From NCBI RefSeq assembly GCF_030656115.1, contig NZ_JAUSOO010000020.1, positions 1 to 60,473 on the forward strand: a stretch of 60,473 nucleotides of DNA. The letters are read 5' to 3'. How positions within the stretch are numbered: position 1 is the stretch's first letter; the number at the start of each line of letters is the position of its first letter. Below are positions 37,418 through 46,202 of the stretch, in pieces. The position numbers and the translations under genes are program-made. Origin of the DNA: Hydrogenophaga sp. Its GTDB lineage: Bacteria; Pseudomonadota; Gammaproteobacteria; Burkholderiales; Burkholderiaceae_C. The notes below the pieces were generated by a model. The model was given only the letters and a program-made list of their open reading frames with translations, had not been told where the DNA came from and made no database searches.

Positions 37418-37479
37418 GCGAGCGCCCCCCGGTTGCACACGGAGACTTGCATGCTCACCACGCAAAAGCAGCACGTCAT
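37414..37479 (-). CDS. Putative 21-residue bridging mini-ORF between ftsL and ftsI
   Basis: ATG 37479 overlaps the ftsL stop (ATGA). The frame (MTCCFCVVSMQVSVCNRGAL plus Ala) ends in a TGA at 37414-37416 that overlaps the GTG start of ftsI (GTGA). The G-run that could position ribosomes on ftsI lies inside it. Four cysteines in 21 residues are unusual but may be chance. A role in carrying ribosomes across the gap is the simplest reading. Confidence 0.4.
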   Translation of the reverse strand: MTCCFCVVSMQVSVCNRGALA

Positions 37480-37781
37480 GGTTGCGCAACCCCACCCTGC
37501 GGTGCCACCACAGGCGATTGGGACACCATCACATACTGTGTGATGGCCGGATTCACCGGGCGCATCTGCAACTCCCGACTGGCCAGTTGCTGCACGCGCG
37601 CAGGCGTGGCCTCCGCGCGCTTTTGCACCTGCAACTGCTCGTGCTCGGCATTGAGCTTGTGCGTCAGCGCCTGGGCACGGTCCAGCGCGGTGTACAAGCG
37701 GCGCGATTCGTACTGGGTATGCACCAGATAAAACGCACTGACCAGCACCGCAACCAGAAGCGCCAGGTTGAGCCGAATCAT
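37476..37781 (-). CDS. ftsL: Cell division protein FtsL
   Basis: A 101-residue bitopic protein: one N-terminal membrane helix (LNLALLVAVLVSAFYLVHTQ, about 4-23) and a periplasmic leucine-zipper-like coiled coil (RRLYTALDRAQALTHKLNAE onward). FtsL joins FtsQ and FtsB and activates FtsWI. Size, topology and place between rsmH and ftsI identify it. ATG 37781 has GGGAGGG upstream and overlaps the stop of a mini-ORF. Confidence 0.9.
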   Translation of the reverse strand: MIRLNLALLVAVLVSAFYLVHTQYESRRLYTALDRAQALTHKLNAEHEQLQVQKRAEATPARVQQLASRELQMRPVNPAITQYVMVSQSPVVAPQGGVAQP

Positions 37782-37858
37782 GCACGCGCCCTCCCACCGG
37801 CCACAGCCGGCAAACGGCGAGGCATGGTTTTCTCAAGAAGACGCTGCGCAAACTTCAT
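37778..37858 (-). CDS. Putative 26-residue bridging mini-ORF between rsmH and ftsL
   Basis: ATG 37858 overlaps the rsmH stop (ATGA), with GGAGGTGG as ribosome site. The TGA at 37778-37780 overlaps the ftsL ATG (ATGA). The 26-residue basic peptide starts [18 protein letters not shown]. The ftsL ribosome site GGGAGGG lies within its last codons. It is the best-supported of the mini-ORFs because it has its own strong ribosome site. Confidence 0.5.
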   Translation of the reverse strand: MKFAQRLLEKTMPRRLPAVAGGRARA

Positions 37859-38781
37859 GCTGCCACCTCCGAACGTTCGGCCACCCGCATCACCGCGCTG
37901 CGCGAACGTGGATTGGCCTTGACTTCGGCGTCGGAAGGCTTGATACGGCGAACCCCACGCAGACGCATGGGCGCAGGTTCGGCAAACGGGACGCGGCGAT
38001 CCACCACCGTACGGGAATGGCGGGCCATGAACTGCTTGACGATCCGGTCTTCCAGCGAATGGAAACTGATCACCACCAGTTGCCCGTTCGGACGCAGCAC
38101 CTGCAGACTGGCCTCTAGCGCTTGCTGCAGTTCTTCAAGCTCGGCGTTGATGAAAATCCGAAAAGCCTGAAATGTGCGCGTTGCAGGATCCTTGCCCGGC
38201 TCACGGGTCTTGACCGCGCCAGCCACGACTTCGGCCAACTCACGGGTGGTTCGAAATGGACCCCGCTCCTGTCGGCGACGATCAATCGCCTTTGCAATCG
38301 GTTGAGCAAACCGTTCTTCGCCATAGTCACGAATCACCTCCGCCAGGGTGGAAATATCGGCTGTTTCCAGCCACTGAGCCACGCTTTGGCCGCGCGTGGT
38401 GTCCATGCGCATATCCAAAGGACCGTCGTGACGAAAAGAAAAACCCCGCTCGGGGTCGTCAATCTGGGGCGAGCTGACCCCCAGGTCCATCAGCAATCCG
38501 TCGGCACTCGCCGGCCCCAACTCGCTCACATGGCAAAAGCCCTGGTGCCGGATGGAAAAACGGCCATCGCTGGCCGCCAGTTCCTGCGCAGCCGCCACGG
38601 CCTGCGGATCCTTGTCGAACGCCGTCAGGCGCCCGAGCGGCGACAGGCGCTGCAGGATGAGGCGCGAATGCCCTCCCCGCCCGAACGTGGCGTCCACATA
38701 GTGACCGTCTGCGTTTATCGCCAAAGACTCAATGGCTTCGTCCAAAAGAACGGTGTGATGAATCAAAGCGCCTTGCACCAC
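37855..38781 (-). CDS. rsmH: 16S rRNA (cytosine1402-N4)-methyltransferase
   Basis: RsmH (MraW) methylates C1402 in the ribosomal decoding centre. The 308-residue product shows [13 protein letters not shown], the SAM motif [33 protein letters not shown] and [17 protein letters not shown]. Two tandem GTG codons (38781 and 38778) follow an AAGGA that overlaps the mraZ stop; the second has the better spacing. The stop overlaps the mini-ORF leading to ftsL. Confidence 0.97.
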   Translation of the reverse strand: MVQGALIHHTVLLDEAIESLAINADGHYVDATFGRGGHSRLILQRLSPLGRLTAFDKDPQAVAAAQELAASDGRFSIRHQGFCHVSELGPASADGLLMDLGVSSPQIDDPERGFSFRHDGPLDMRMDTTRGQSVAQWLETADISTLAEVIRDYGEERFAQPIAKAIDRRRQERGPFRTTRELAEVVAGAVKTREPGKDPATRTFQAFRIFINAELEELQQALEASLQVLRPNGQLVVISFHSLEDRIVKQFMARHSRTVVDRRVPFAEPAPMRLRGVRRIKPSDAEVKANPRSRSAVMRVAERSEVAA

Positions 38782-38787
38782 AGTCCT

Positions 38788-39216
38788 TCAGAAAGAGAAA
38801 TCTTTGAATACATCGGGCATATTGCCTTTCATCGCCTCGGCTTCCTGAACGGCATAGACCTGCGCATCCCAAAGCTCGAAATAAGCACCCATGCCCAGCA
38901 AGATGGCGTCTTTGCTGATACCCGCTGCCGCACGCAACTCGGGGGAGACGAGCACGCGACCCGAACTGTCCATATCCACATCCATGGCATTGCCGAGAAA
39001 AATACGCTTCCACCACTGCGCCTGCATGGGCAAGGCCGCAATGCGGTCGCGAAACCTCTCCCACTCGTTGCGCGGGAAAATCATCAGACAGCCATGTGGA
39101 TGCTTGGTGATCGTGAGCTGACTGGACGCTGCGTTGCTCAAAACGTCACGGTGCCGGGTCGGCACCGAAAGCCGCCCCTTGACATCCAGACTAAGAGAAG
39201 AAGCACCTTGAAACAC
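38788..39216 (-). CDS. mraZ: MraZ, transcriptional regulator of the division cluster
   Basis: MraZ is an AbrB/SpoVT-like ring-forming DNA-binding protein that represses its own operon. The 142-residue product has both DxxxR repeats ([17 protein letters not shown] and [16 protein letters not shown]). GTG 39216 aligns with the family start; a longer frame from 39249 would place coding sequence over the operator repeats. Four AAGTG boxes lie 21-55 nt upstream. Confidence 0.95.
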   Translation of the reverse strand: MFQGASSLSLDVKGRLSVPTRHRDVLSNAASSQLTITKHPHGCLMIFPRNEWERFRDRIAALPMQAQWWKRIFLGNAMDVDMDSSGRVLVSPELRAAAGISKDAILLGMGAYFELWDAQVYAVQEAEAMKGNMPDVFKDFSF

Positions 39217-39236
39217 CGCAGCAGATTCCAAAAAAA

Positions 39237-39271
39237 CACTTTTCACCACTTAATTGCACTTCTTCCCACTT
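39237..39271 (-). promoter_or_regulatory. MraZ operator: four AAGTG boxes at 10-bp spacing
   Basis: On the minus strand AAGTG occurs at 39271-39267, 39261-39257, 39251-39247 and 39241-39237, an exact 10-bp period, so all boxes face the same side of the helix. MraZ is known to bind short GTG-containing direct repeats with this period upstream of its own gene. A -10-like TGATAA abuts the first box. Confidence 0.85.
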
Positions 39272-39699
39272 TATCAGGAAAACCGAGCAACAAAAACCGT
39301 GAAGAAATCTATTTTTCAATGAAATCAACCACTTAGCAAACATTTTGAAACAATACGCACACTTGAAAACTCAGCCAAAGCAAGCACTTACAGCATGCTT
39401 TGCATGTGATGCGTTCAAAATGTTGCCGAAGATGGGTTGGTGGCGGGCAAGGTGTATGCCCCATCCAGGAGCAAGGGCGATCGGCGAGCACAGACGGCCT
39501 CTGTGCAACCAAGGCTGCAGGCAATAGCCTGCGGAGAAGGTCTTGTCAGACCGTCTTAAGCAACGTCGCACTCAAGCACGACAAAGATGGTTTGACCTCC
39601 AACCTGGTCTGGCATGCGCCACGACCCACGCAAGTGGTCGGGTCAGTTCAGTGCTTCACAGCGTACCAGCCCATGCACTGCCCTGGAACAATCCTGCAC
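39272..39699. other. Long gap between hslU and mraZ, several hairpins, no gene assigned
   Basis: The half next to mraZ is AT-rich and must hold its promoter. The half next to hslU contains perfect small inverted repeats: GCAGGC-AATA-GCCTGC (39517-39532), CACAGA...TCTGTG (about 39489-39505), GGTCT-TGTC-AGACC (39540-39553) and CGACC...GGTCG (about 39622-39640). None is followed by a clear T-tract. No convincing reading frame or known RNA family is recognised. Confidence 0.5.
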
Positions 39700-41034
39700 T
39701 CAAAGGATGTAGCGCGACAGGTCTTCGTTGCGGCTGAGCGCGGCCAAGCGACCGTTCACGTACGGCGCGTCGATGGTGATGGTCTGGCCCTGCAGGCGCG
39801 CGGCGTCAAAGCTGACTTCGTCCAGCAGGTGCTCCATCACCGTGGACAGGCGGCGTGCGCCGATATTTTCGGTGCGCTCGTTCACATCACAGGCAATTTG
39901 CGCCAATTGGCGAATGCCTTCGGGTGTGAACACCAAAGTGACGCCTTCGGTGGCAAGCAACGCCTGGTATTGGCGCACCAAGGAGGCGTGGGTCTGTGTC
40001 AGGATCGCTTCAAAGTCGTCCACCGACAGCGATTGCAGCTCCACACGGATCGGGAAACGGCCTTGCAACTCTGGAATCAGGTCACTCGGTTTTGCAAGGT
40101 GAAATGCGCCGCTGGCGATGAACAAAATATGGTCGGTCTTGACCATGCCGTACTTGGTGGTCACGGTGGTGCCCTCCACCAGCGGCAACAGATCCCGCTG
40201 CACGCCTTGGCGCGACACCTCAGCAGTGCCTGAATCGCTGCGCGAGGCCACTTTGTCAATCTCATCGATGAACACAATCCCGTTTTGTTCGGCGTTGTGC
40301 AATGCGCGGGTCTTGATCTCTTCTTCGTTGACCAATTTCCCCGCTTCTTCGTCGATCAGCAGTTGCAAAGCTTCGGCAATTTTCAGCTTTCGCTTGCGGC
40401 GCTTGTCCTGCCCGAGCTGGCTGAACATACCGCGCAACTGTTCGGTCATCTCTTCCATGCCACTGGGACCCATGATTTCCATGGCGGGCCGCGCCTCAAT
40501 CAAATCGATTTCGATTTCGCGCTCGTTCAACACACCCTCGCGCAGCTTTTTGCGAAAGGTCTGGCGCGCGGTGCTCTCGGGCATGGGCACCAGAGCGGGT
40601 TCAGCCCCCACGGCACGCGGCGGGGGAATCAGAATATCCAGAATGCGTTCTTCTGCAGCGTCTTCTGCACGCACGCGCTGTTTGCGCATCTCGACCTCGC
40701 GCGTCTGTTTGATCGCAATATCGGCCAAATCTCGGATGATGGAATCCACGTCCTTGCCCACGTAGCCCACCTCGGTGAACTTGGTGGCCTCCACCTTGAT
40801 GAAAGGCGCATCGGCCAATTTGGCCAGACGGCGTGCAATCTCGGTCTTGCCCACGCCGGTGGGGCCGATCATCAGGATGTTTTTGGGCGTGATTTCGGGA
40901 CGCAACTTGTCGTCCACCTGTTGGCGGCGCCAACGGTTGCGCAACGCAATGGCCACGGCACGCTTGGCACCGGTTTGTCCGATGATGAATCGGTCGAGCT
41001 CGGAAACGATTTCCTGGGGGGTCATGGAAGACAT
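39700..41034 (-). CDS. hslU: HslU ATPase subunit of the HslUV protease
   Basis: HslU unfolds substrates and feeds them to HslV. The 444-residue AAA+ protein shows [17 protein letters not shown], Walker [16 protein letters not shown], the intermediate domain, Walker [14 protein letters not shown], and the C-terminal ISLRYIL-like end LSRYIL that inserts into HslV. ATG 41034 fits the E. coli length of 443; no good ribosome site is seen. It lies 93 nt downstream of hslV. Confidence 0.97.
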   Translation of the reverse strand: MSSMTPQEIVSELDRFIIGQTGAKRAVAIALRNRWRRQQVDDKLRPEITPKNILMIGPTGVGKTEIARRLAKLADAPFIKVEATKFTEVGYVGKDVDSIIRDLADIAIKQTREVEMRKQRVRAEDAAEERILDILIPPPRAVGAEPALVPMPESTARQTFRKKLREGVLNEREIEIDLIEARPAMEIMGPSGMEEMTEQLRGMFSQLGQDKRRKRKLKIAEALQLLIDEEAGKLVNEEEIKTRALHNAEQNGIVFIDEIDKVASRSDSGTAEVSRQGVQRDLLPLVEGTTVTTKYGMVKTDHILFIASGAFHLAKPSDLIPELQGRFPIRVELQSLSVDDFEAILTQTHASLVRQYQALLATEGVTLVFTPEGIRQLAQIACDVNERTENIGARRLSTVMEHLLDEVSFDAARLQGQTITIDAPYVNGRLAALSRNEDLSRYIL

Positions 41035-41127
41035 GCGCGTCAATCGGTAAGCGGTTAAGCGTTGAAGAAAGCCAAAGGCAGGGGTGCTGCACAGCGCTGT
41101 GCACCGCACAGCAAGCATCCCAAAACG

Positions 41128-41673
41128 TCAAAGCACTTCAATGGTGTGGTTCATGTTGGTGTAAATGCAGATCTCGCCGGCAATCTGAAGCGACTGGCGT
41201 ACCACGTCTTCGGCGCTCAAAGCGGTGTGCTGCGTCAGAGCCCTGGCCGCTGCCTGGGCGTAAGCACCGCCGGAGCCAATGGCCACCACGCCGTGCTCGG
41301 GCTCCAGCACATCGCCGTTCCCGGTGATGATCAAGGCCGCGCTGTGGTCGGCCACGGCCAGCATGGCCTCCAGGCGGCGCAACACACGGTCGGTGCGCCA
41401 GTCGCGGGTCAACTCAATGGCCGCCCTCACCAAGTGTCCCTGGTGCTTTTCCAGCTTGGCTTCAAAACGCTCAAACAGCGTGAAGGCGTCGGCTGTGGCC
41501 CCGGCAAAACCCGCCAGCACCTTGCCATGGTGCAACTTGCGCACCTTGCGCGCCGTGCCTTTGACCACGATGTGGCCCAACGTGACTTGACCGTCGCCAC
41601 CGATGGCGACCTGTACGCCATCCGGCGTCTCGCGGCGCACACAGACGATGGTGGTTCCGTGAAATGATTCCAT
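41128..41673 (-). CDS. hslV: HslV peptidase subunit of the HslUV protease
   Basis: HslV is the proteasome-like threonine peptidase. The 181-residue product begins [14 protein letters not shown]; removal of the first six residues exposes the catalytic Thr of TTIV. Also seen are GGDGQVTLG and the [11 protein letters not shown] region. ATG 41673 is required by the processing site, although the frame is open for 70 more codons upstream. I see no clear sigma-32 promoter. Confidence 0.96.
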   Translation of the reverse strand: MESFHGTTIVCVRRETPDGVQVAIGGDGQVTLGHIVVKGTARKVRKLHHGKVLAGFAGATADAFTLFERFEAKLEKHQGHLVRAAIELTRDWRTDRVLRRLEAMLAVADHSAALIITGNGDVLEPEHGVVAIGSGGAYAQAAARALTQHTALSAEDVVRQSLQIAGEICIYTNMNHTIEVL

Positions 41674-41770
41674 GGTGTTTAACTGGGGTTGTATGACCCG
41701 ATGAGGTACCGGGTGGGGAAGGTGTAAGCGCCGGTGAACGCAGGGACTGTGGACACCGAAACGCGCATGC

Positions 41771-43627
41771 TCAGTCGTTGCGCAGCACCACTTTGGCGTA
41801 TTCGGTGATGCCGACCACATGGAAAAAGGCGGACACCAAACGGTGTGCGTCAACAAACTGCACCATGCGACCTTCAGCATGGTGCCCCGACACCCAATTC
41901 AGCAAGGTGCCTGCGGCCGAAAAATCCACGCGAATCAGGTTGCGGCAAGAAATGATGAGCGCATCGGCGCCCTTCAATCGGCGCTCCAGCGCATTCAACA
42001 GGTCCTGCGGGTCGCCACGAATTTCACCCGACAACTCCACCATTCCCAGTTGGTTGAAATCGGAAACCGGTCCGTCCATGACGGAATCGCTGAGAAAAGA
42101 CGAATGCCCCAGTTTCGAATCGAGGTCGCCCTGTGAGGGCTTGCCGGATTCAACCAAACCCTCACCAGACACCTCCCGAAAATGGCAGCGGGGCCGCTCC
42201 CAACCGGGCGGAGACAGCTCGTACGTGACGCAAAAGTCGAGCGCAGTGAGTTCAAACTCATCCGGCCGATTCATAACACGCAAGACCGCCATGCGCAGCT
42301 CCCACCAGAGCTGCTCCACATCGCGCTGCCCCGACGGCGTGAGCGTTTTGAGGAGGTGACTCAACTCATTGGTACCGCAAAAGCGCAAAGCCACATCCTG
42401 GTCGCCCCACAGCGTGAAAATACCCAGCAAGGCACGGGCAGCCTTAAGATCAATCGACTTCACTGGCGACCAGTCCAGCACCCAGGGTTGGCTGGCGCGC
42501 GTAAGCACGTTTTGCAGTGTGCCCACCGCGTGCGCATCGATCAGTGGCTCGCACACCCAAACCGCACGGTTGGACACAGCCGAATGCTGGGTGTTTTTAC
42601 CTTGCATGCTGGAGACGATCTCTGGCATGCTGAACCACTGGGGTGCCGACCGATGGAATCGGTTGACGAAATCCACCGCATGGCTCTCGAACAAAGCCAA
42701 CTGCCCCGTTGAGCGGTACAGATCGAACAAAGCCAGCCAATCCTCCTGCTGATTGCTCCGTGCACCCCCTTCGCCCAGTGCATCTAGGAGGCCTTGCTCG
42801 GCACCTGCGTCGTCCCCATTGGCGAAGCGGATGGCAGCTTCTTCGACCTCAGGATCTTGGGCAATCTCCTGCATATCGAGGGCCAAAAAGTGGGACGCTG
42901 AAAACACCGAATTGACGTTTTTGGAATCGCCCTGGGTGGCTGGGGCCATCAGTCCCGTGCGAGCGGTTTTGGCTGCAGGCACGGCGGGCGCATGCGCAGT
43001 CGGCTTGCTCTGTTGGGTTGGCGTCCACCCTTTGCGGATAGACAGCGGTTCGGTGTCGGCTGGCGCAGCCAAGGGCTCTCGCCCCGCTCCGCCCAGAGCC
43101 AAAGGATTCGCCTGGGTTTCGTTGTATTGCTGAACTCGCCGCTTTTCTTGAAGGTCTGCGGAGGTTTTTTGATCAGTGGCATCGCTCCTGCGCACAAAAG
43201 GCATCAGGCCAGAGATGTTTTGTGATCCGGCGTTCTGACTTGGTACCGTCAACTGCGAGTCGGCGCCTTTGGTCTTCCACCACTGCATGGACATCTGCGC
43301 TTCGATTTCATCGATTTTCTTGAGGGTACCGGCCCGGTCATCCGGCCTGGACTGCAGACTGCTTTGGAAAAACGATGGTCTGGCACCCTCTTGACCTTCA
43401 CCCGCAGCCGCTTCGCGGCTGCGGACCTTGCGCAGCAGGTCAAATTCGCGCTTGCGCACAAAGTCGTTGCGCTTTTTGCGCTCAATCATTTCTTTGAGCG
43501 CAGCCTTGCTGAACTCGCTCTCACGGTCGGCCAAGCGCGAGTCCAACTCCGACCAACTGGTGGTCGGGTGGCGCACGAACTTCACCATTTTGGACAGGAA
43601 GCCGCCGTTGGAGTCGTCCTTGGCCAT
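41771..43627 (-). CDS. Large protein with C-terminal STAS domain
   Basis: A 618-residue soluble protein. Residues 1-75 are charged and helical ([21 protein letters not shown]), 80-250 are low-complexity Gln/Ala/Pro/Ser, 260-330 form helices resembling the FimV-type C-terminal repeat ([18 protein letters not shown] onward), and the last 110 residues look like a STAS domain ([19 protein letters not shown], then [13 protein letters not shown]). STAS domains act in anti-sigma-antagonist and related switches; the canonical phosphorylated Ser context DFSAAG is recognisable. Function unknown. It lies between dksA and hslV. Confidence 0.75.
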   Translation of the reverse strand: MAKDDSNGGFLSKMVKFVRHPTTSWSELDSRLADRESEFSKAALKEMIERKKRNDFVRKREFDLLRKVRSREAAAGEGQEGARPSFFQSSLQSRPDDRAGTLKKIDEIEAQMSMQWWKTKGADSQLTVPSQNAGSQNISGLMPFVRRSDATDQKTSADLQEKRRVQQYNETQANPLALGGAGREPLAAPADTEPLSIRKGWTPTQQSKPTAHAPAVPAAKTARTGLMAPATQGDSKNVNSVFSASHFLALDMQEIAQDPEVEEAAIRFANGDDAGAEQGLLDALGEGGARSNQQEDWLALFDLYRSTGQLALFESHAVDFVNRFHRSAPQWFSMPEIVSSMQGKNTQHSAVSNRAVWVCEPLIDAHAVGTLQNVLTRASQPWVLDWSPVKSIDLKAARALLGIFTLWGDQDVALRFCGTNELSHLLKTLTPSGQRDVEQLWWELRMAVLRVMNRPDEFELTALDFCVTYELSPPGWERPRCHFREVSGEGLVESGKPSQGDLDSKLGHSSFLSDSVMDGPVSDFNQLGMVELSGEIRGDPQDLLNALERRLKGADALIISCRNLIRVDFSAAGTLLNWVSGHHAEGRMVQFVDAHRLVSAFFHVVGITEYAKVVLRND

Positions 43628-43672
43628 GAAACGTCAGCGTTGAATAAAAACAGCAGGGCAGAAGACTGGCAT

Positions 43673-44731
43673 TCAGTCCCCAAACATTTTTTGCTTCAAC
43701 TCGCGACGCTGCTGCGCTTCGAGCGAGAGACTGGCCGTGGGGCGGGCCATGAGGCGGCCAACGCCGATGACTTCACCGGTCTCTTCGCAATAACCATAGT
43801 CCCCCGCATCGATGCGGGCAATGGCCTGCTCAATTTTCTTGAGCAATTTGCGCTCGCGGTCGCGGGTACGCAACTCCAGTGCATGTTCTTCTTCGATGGT
43901 GGCGCGGTCGGCAGGATCGGGCACCACCACCGTGTCTTCGCGGAGGTGTTCGGTGGTTTCGCCCGCGTTGGCCAGCATGTCGGCTTTGAGCTGTGAAAGC
44001 TTGCGGCGAAAGTAAGCCAATTGCAAATCGCTCATGTACTCGCTGTCGGGCATGGCCAACACGTCTTGGTCGGTCATCTGCTCGATCGACAGGGATTTCC
44101 AGTTGTCGGCCCGCGTGGGATCTTTCTGGATGGAGGATGGCACGGGAGGGGTCATTACGGCACGTTCGTTCATGGTGGAAAAAGTCGCCTTGGCGGCATC
44201 GGGTGCGTGGGTGGGAACCACCGCCGCCTGCGTCATCTGCTCCATCATCACCTTTTTGGCGGCACGTTTGCCCAGTGGCCTCGGAGTGGGCTCAACAATG
44301 ACCGGCGCGGGTGCGGAGCGAGCGGTTTTTGCAGGGGTTTTGGCGGGGGTTTTGGCTATTTTTACGGCCGTTTTTTCAACGGTCACAGTCGGCTTTGCAG
44401 GCAGTTGGGCTGCCACTTTGGCCGCGGTCTTGGCCGCGGGTTTCACGGCAGATTTGGCCACGGTTTGGTTGTCTGGTTTGGCCGGCAAAACCGCAGGATT
44501 TGCGGTCGGGCTGGAGGGTTGGGATGAACTGGACTTGGTTGACACCGCAGATTTTTTGATCTCTGCAACAGACAAGGTGGATTGAATCGCCGGTTTGACC
44601 ACCACTTGGGACGCAGTTTTAGCCGGTGCTTTGGCGGCGGGGACCTTGGCGGGGACAACGACCGAACGTTCTTGGGCCCCCACTGCAGCGGAATTGCCTG
44701 ATTTTGCGGTTTTGTTGGCCGAGGCTTTCAC
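43673..44731 (-). CDS. dksA: DksA with H1-like N-terminal extension
   Basis: DksA binds the RNA polymerase secondary channel and, with ppGpp, controls rRNA and amino-acid genes. The core lies at residues 205-352: coiled coil with tip DPADRA (272-277) and the C-terminal finger YCEETGEVIGVGRL...PTASLSLEA, which keeps only one of four zinc cysteines, as in many beta- and alphaproteobacteria. Residues 1-165 are Lys/Ala/Pro-rich, like an H1 tail, making 352 residues against 151 in E. coli. GTG 44731 has AGAGGAG upstream and a promoter about 100 nt before; an in-frame GTG at 45016 is a weaker alternative. Confidence 0.92.
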   Translation of the reverse strand: MKASANKTAKSGNSAAVGAQERSVVVPAKVPAAKAPAKTASQVVVKPAIQSTLSVAEIKKSAVSTKSSSSQPSSPTANPAVLPAKPDNQTVAKSAVKPAAKTAAKVAAQLPAKPTVTVEKTAVKIAKTPAKTPAKTARSAPAPVIVEPTPRPLGKRAAKKVMMEQMTQAAVVPTHAPDAAKATFSTMNERAVMTPPVPSSIQKDPTRADNWKSLSIEQMTDQDVLAMPDSEYMSDLQLAYFRRKLSQLKADMLANAGETTEHLREDTVVVPDPADRATIEEEHALELRTRDRERKLLKKIEQAIARIDAGDYGYCEETGEVIGVGRLMARPTASLSLEAQQRRELKQKMFGD

Positions 44732-44840
44732 AACGGGTCTCCTCTCAGTACCTGACGGTGCGGGATCTTGGGGCCGGTCGGTGCGGCGAACCGGGGTTCG
44801 CTGCGCGTCACGTTGAGCCGGGGAAAGCGGCTTGTCGGTT

Positions 44841-44869
44841 GTTATACCCCCATGGCGGTCAGGCTCCAA
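44841..44869 (-). promoter_or_regulatory. Candidate sigma-70 promoter of dksA
   Basis: TTGGAG and TATAAC (5/6) are separated by exactly 17 nt. A start about 7 nt downstream gives a leader of roughly 100 nt before the GTG at 44731. The surrounding 44732-45056 gap holds no other gene; a second TATAAA with poor -35 lies near 45025. Confidence 0.55.
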
Positions 44870-45056
44870 GGCGATCCCCGTGCGTTGGCGGTTAGCGGGT
44901 CTGGTGGAGCCTTGGGCGACCGACTTGGGCCGCGATTGTAACGAGGCTGGCGGCGAAGACTCCGCAACGGCCCCAGAAAGAAAGCCAAGACGTTGAAGAA
45001 AGGATACAAAGAGCACGATCAGACCTTGTTTATACAGTCGTCATGCCCAGCGGTCT

Positions 45057-46124
45057 TCAAACCAGGGATTGGTCAAGACCCTGGACCAAAATGTCGCGCG
45101 GCAGGTCGATGCCGATGAACACCATTTTGCTCACACGGGTTTCGCCTTCGGCCCATGGCGGTCCGAGGTCGCTGCCCATGAGCTGGTGCACGCCCTGGAA
45201 GATGACCTTGCGGTCGGTGCCTTCCATATCGAGCACACCTTTGTAGCGCAGCATGCGCGGGCCGTACACCTGCACGATGGCGCCCAGAAAATCTTCCAGT
45301 TTGGCCGGATTGAACGGTCGGGTGGCCCGGTAGACGAAGCTTTTTACGTCATCGTCGTGATGGTGGTGGTGACCGTGCCCTTCGTGGCCGTGCTGGTGCG
45401 ACGGGTGGTTGCAGTGTTCGCCGTGCTCGTGGTCATGATCGTGGTGCTCGTGACCATGGTCGTCTTCGACCTTCAGGAAATCGGGGTCGATGTCGAGCTT
45501 GGCGTTCAGGTTGAAGCCACGCAGGTCAAACACCTCTTTCAACGACACCTCGCCAAAATGCACCGCCCGCATGGGCGCACGCGGGTTCATGTGCTTCAGG
45601 CGGTGCGTCAGCGCTTCAAGCTCGCCCGCGTCCACCAGATCGGTCTTGCTGATGAAAATCTGGTCGGCAAAACCCACCTGGCGGCGGGCTTCCTGGCGCT
45701 CGTTGAGCTGCTGGGCCGCGTGTTTGGCGTCCACCAGGGTCAGGATGGAGTCGAGCAGGTACTGCTCGGCCACCTCATCGTCCATGAAAAAGGTTTGCGC
45801 CACGGGGCCGGGGTCGGCCAGGCCGGTGGTTTCAATCACCACGCGGTCAAAAACCAGTTCGCCTTTGCGCTTTTTCTCGGCCAGGTCTTGCAGCGTGGCG
45901 CGCAGATCGTCGCGGATGGTACAGCAGATGCAGCCGTTGCTCATCTGGATGATGTTTTCGGTGGTATCGGCCACCAGGATCTCGTTGTCGATGTTTTCTT
46001 CGCCGAATTCGTTTTCGATGACGGCGATTTTCTGGCCGTGGGCCTCGCTCAGCACGCGCTTGAGCAGCGTGGTTTTCCCCGAGCCGAGAAAACCGGTAAG
46101 GATGGTGGCGGGAATCAGGGACAT
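45057..46124 (-). CDS. COG0523/CobW-family GTPase, metal chaperone
   Basis: G3E GTPases of this family deliver metals, often zinc, to client proteins. The 355-residue product shows Walker A TGFLGSGKTTLLKRV, the metal site GCICC, ETTGLADPGP and SKTDLVD. A His/Asp-rich metal-binding stretch of about 40 residues (about 225-265, with runs such as HGHHHHHDDD) precedes the CobW C-terminal domain. ATG 46124 begins directly before the P-loop. It is upstream of dksA on the same strand, but 325 nt and a promoter separate them. I see no Zur box. Confidence 0.92.
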   Translation of the reverse strand: MSLIPATILTGFLGSGKTTLLKRVLSEAHGQKIAVIENEFGEENIDNEILVADTTENIIQMSNGCICCTIRDDLRATLQDLAEKKRKGELVFDRVVIETTGLADPGPVAQTFFMDDEVAEQYLLDSILTLVDAKHAAQQLNERQEARRQVGFADQIFISKTDLVDAGELEALTHRLKHMNPRAPMRAVHFGEVSLKEVFDLRGFNLNAKLDIDPDFLKVEDDHGHEHHDHDHEHGEHCNHPSHQHGHEGHGHHHHHDDDVKSFVYRATRPFNPAKLEDFLGAIVQVYGPRMLRYKGVLDMEGTDRKVIFQGVHQLMGSDLGPPWAEGETRVSKMVFIGIDLPRDILVQGLDQSLV

Positions 46125-46202
46125 GGTGATCGGTGCTCGAACGACAAGGTGACGGGAAGGCAACAGCCGGGGAGTGTATTCGACCCGCCCGCTGTTTGTC
46201 TG

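Noticed and set aside
39217..39249. Longer mraZ starting at the ATG 39249
   Set aside because: It would place coding sequence over the operator boxes, and the family N-terminus begins at the GTG 39216.
41674..41770. Sigma-32 heat-shock promoter before hslV
   Set aside because: No pair close to CTTGAAA and CCCCATNT at proper spacing; CCCCAGTT occurs alone.
43628..43672. Sixth relay mini-ORF between dksA and the STAS gene
   Set aside because: A TGAATG restart exists and a 12-codon frame follows, but it ends 6 nt before the next ATG without overlap, so it does not meet the pattern.
44732..45016. DksA extended to a GTG at 45016
   Set aside because: The extra 95 residues have no conserved look, while AGAGGAG before GTG 44731 and the promoter at 44841-44869 support the shorter form. 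Not fully excluded.
44820..46202. Zur box near dksA or the COG0523 GTPase gene
   Set aside because: dksA paralogues and COG0523 genes are zinc-regulated in some bacteria, but I found no palindrome of the Zur type; the nearest GTTATA lies in a non-symmetric -10 element.
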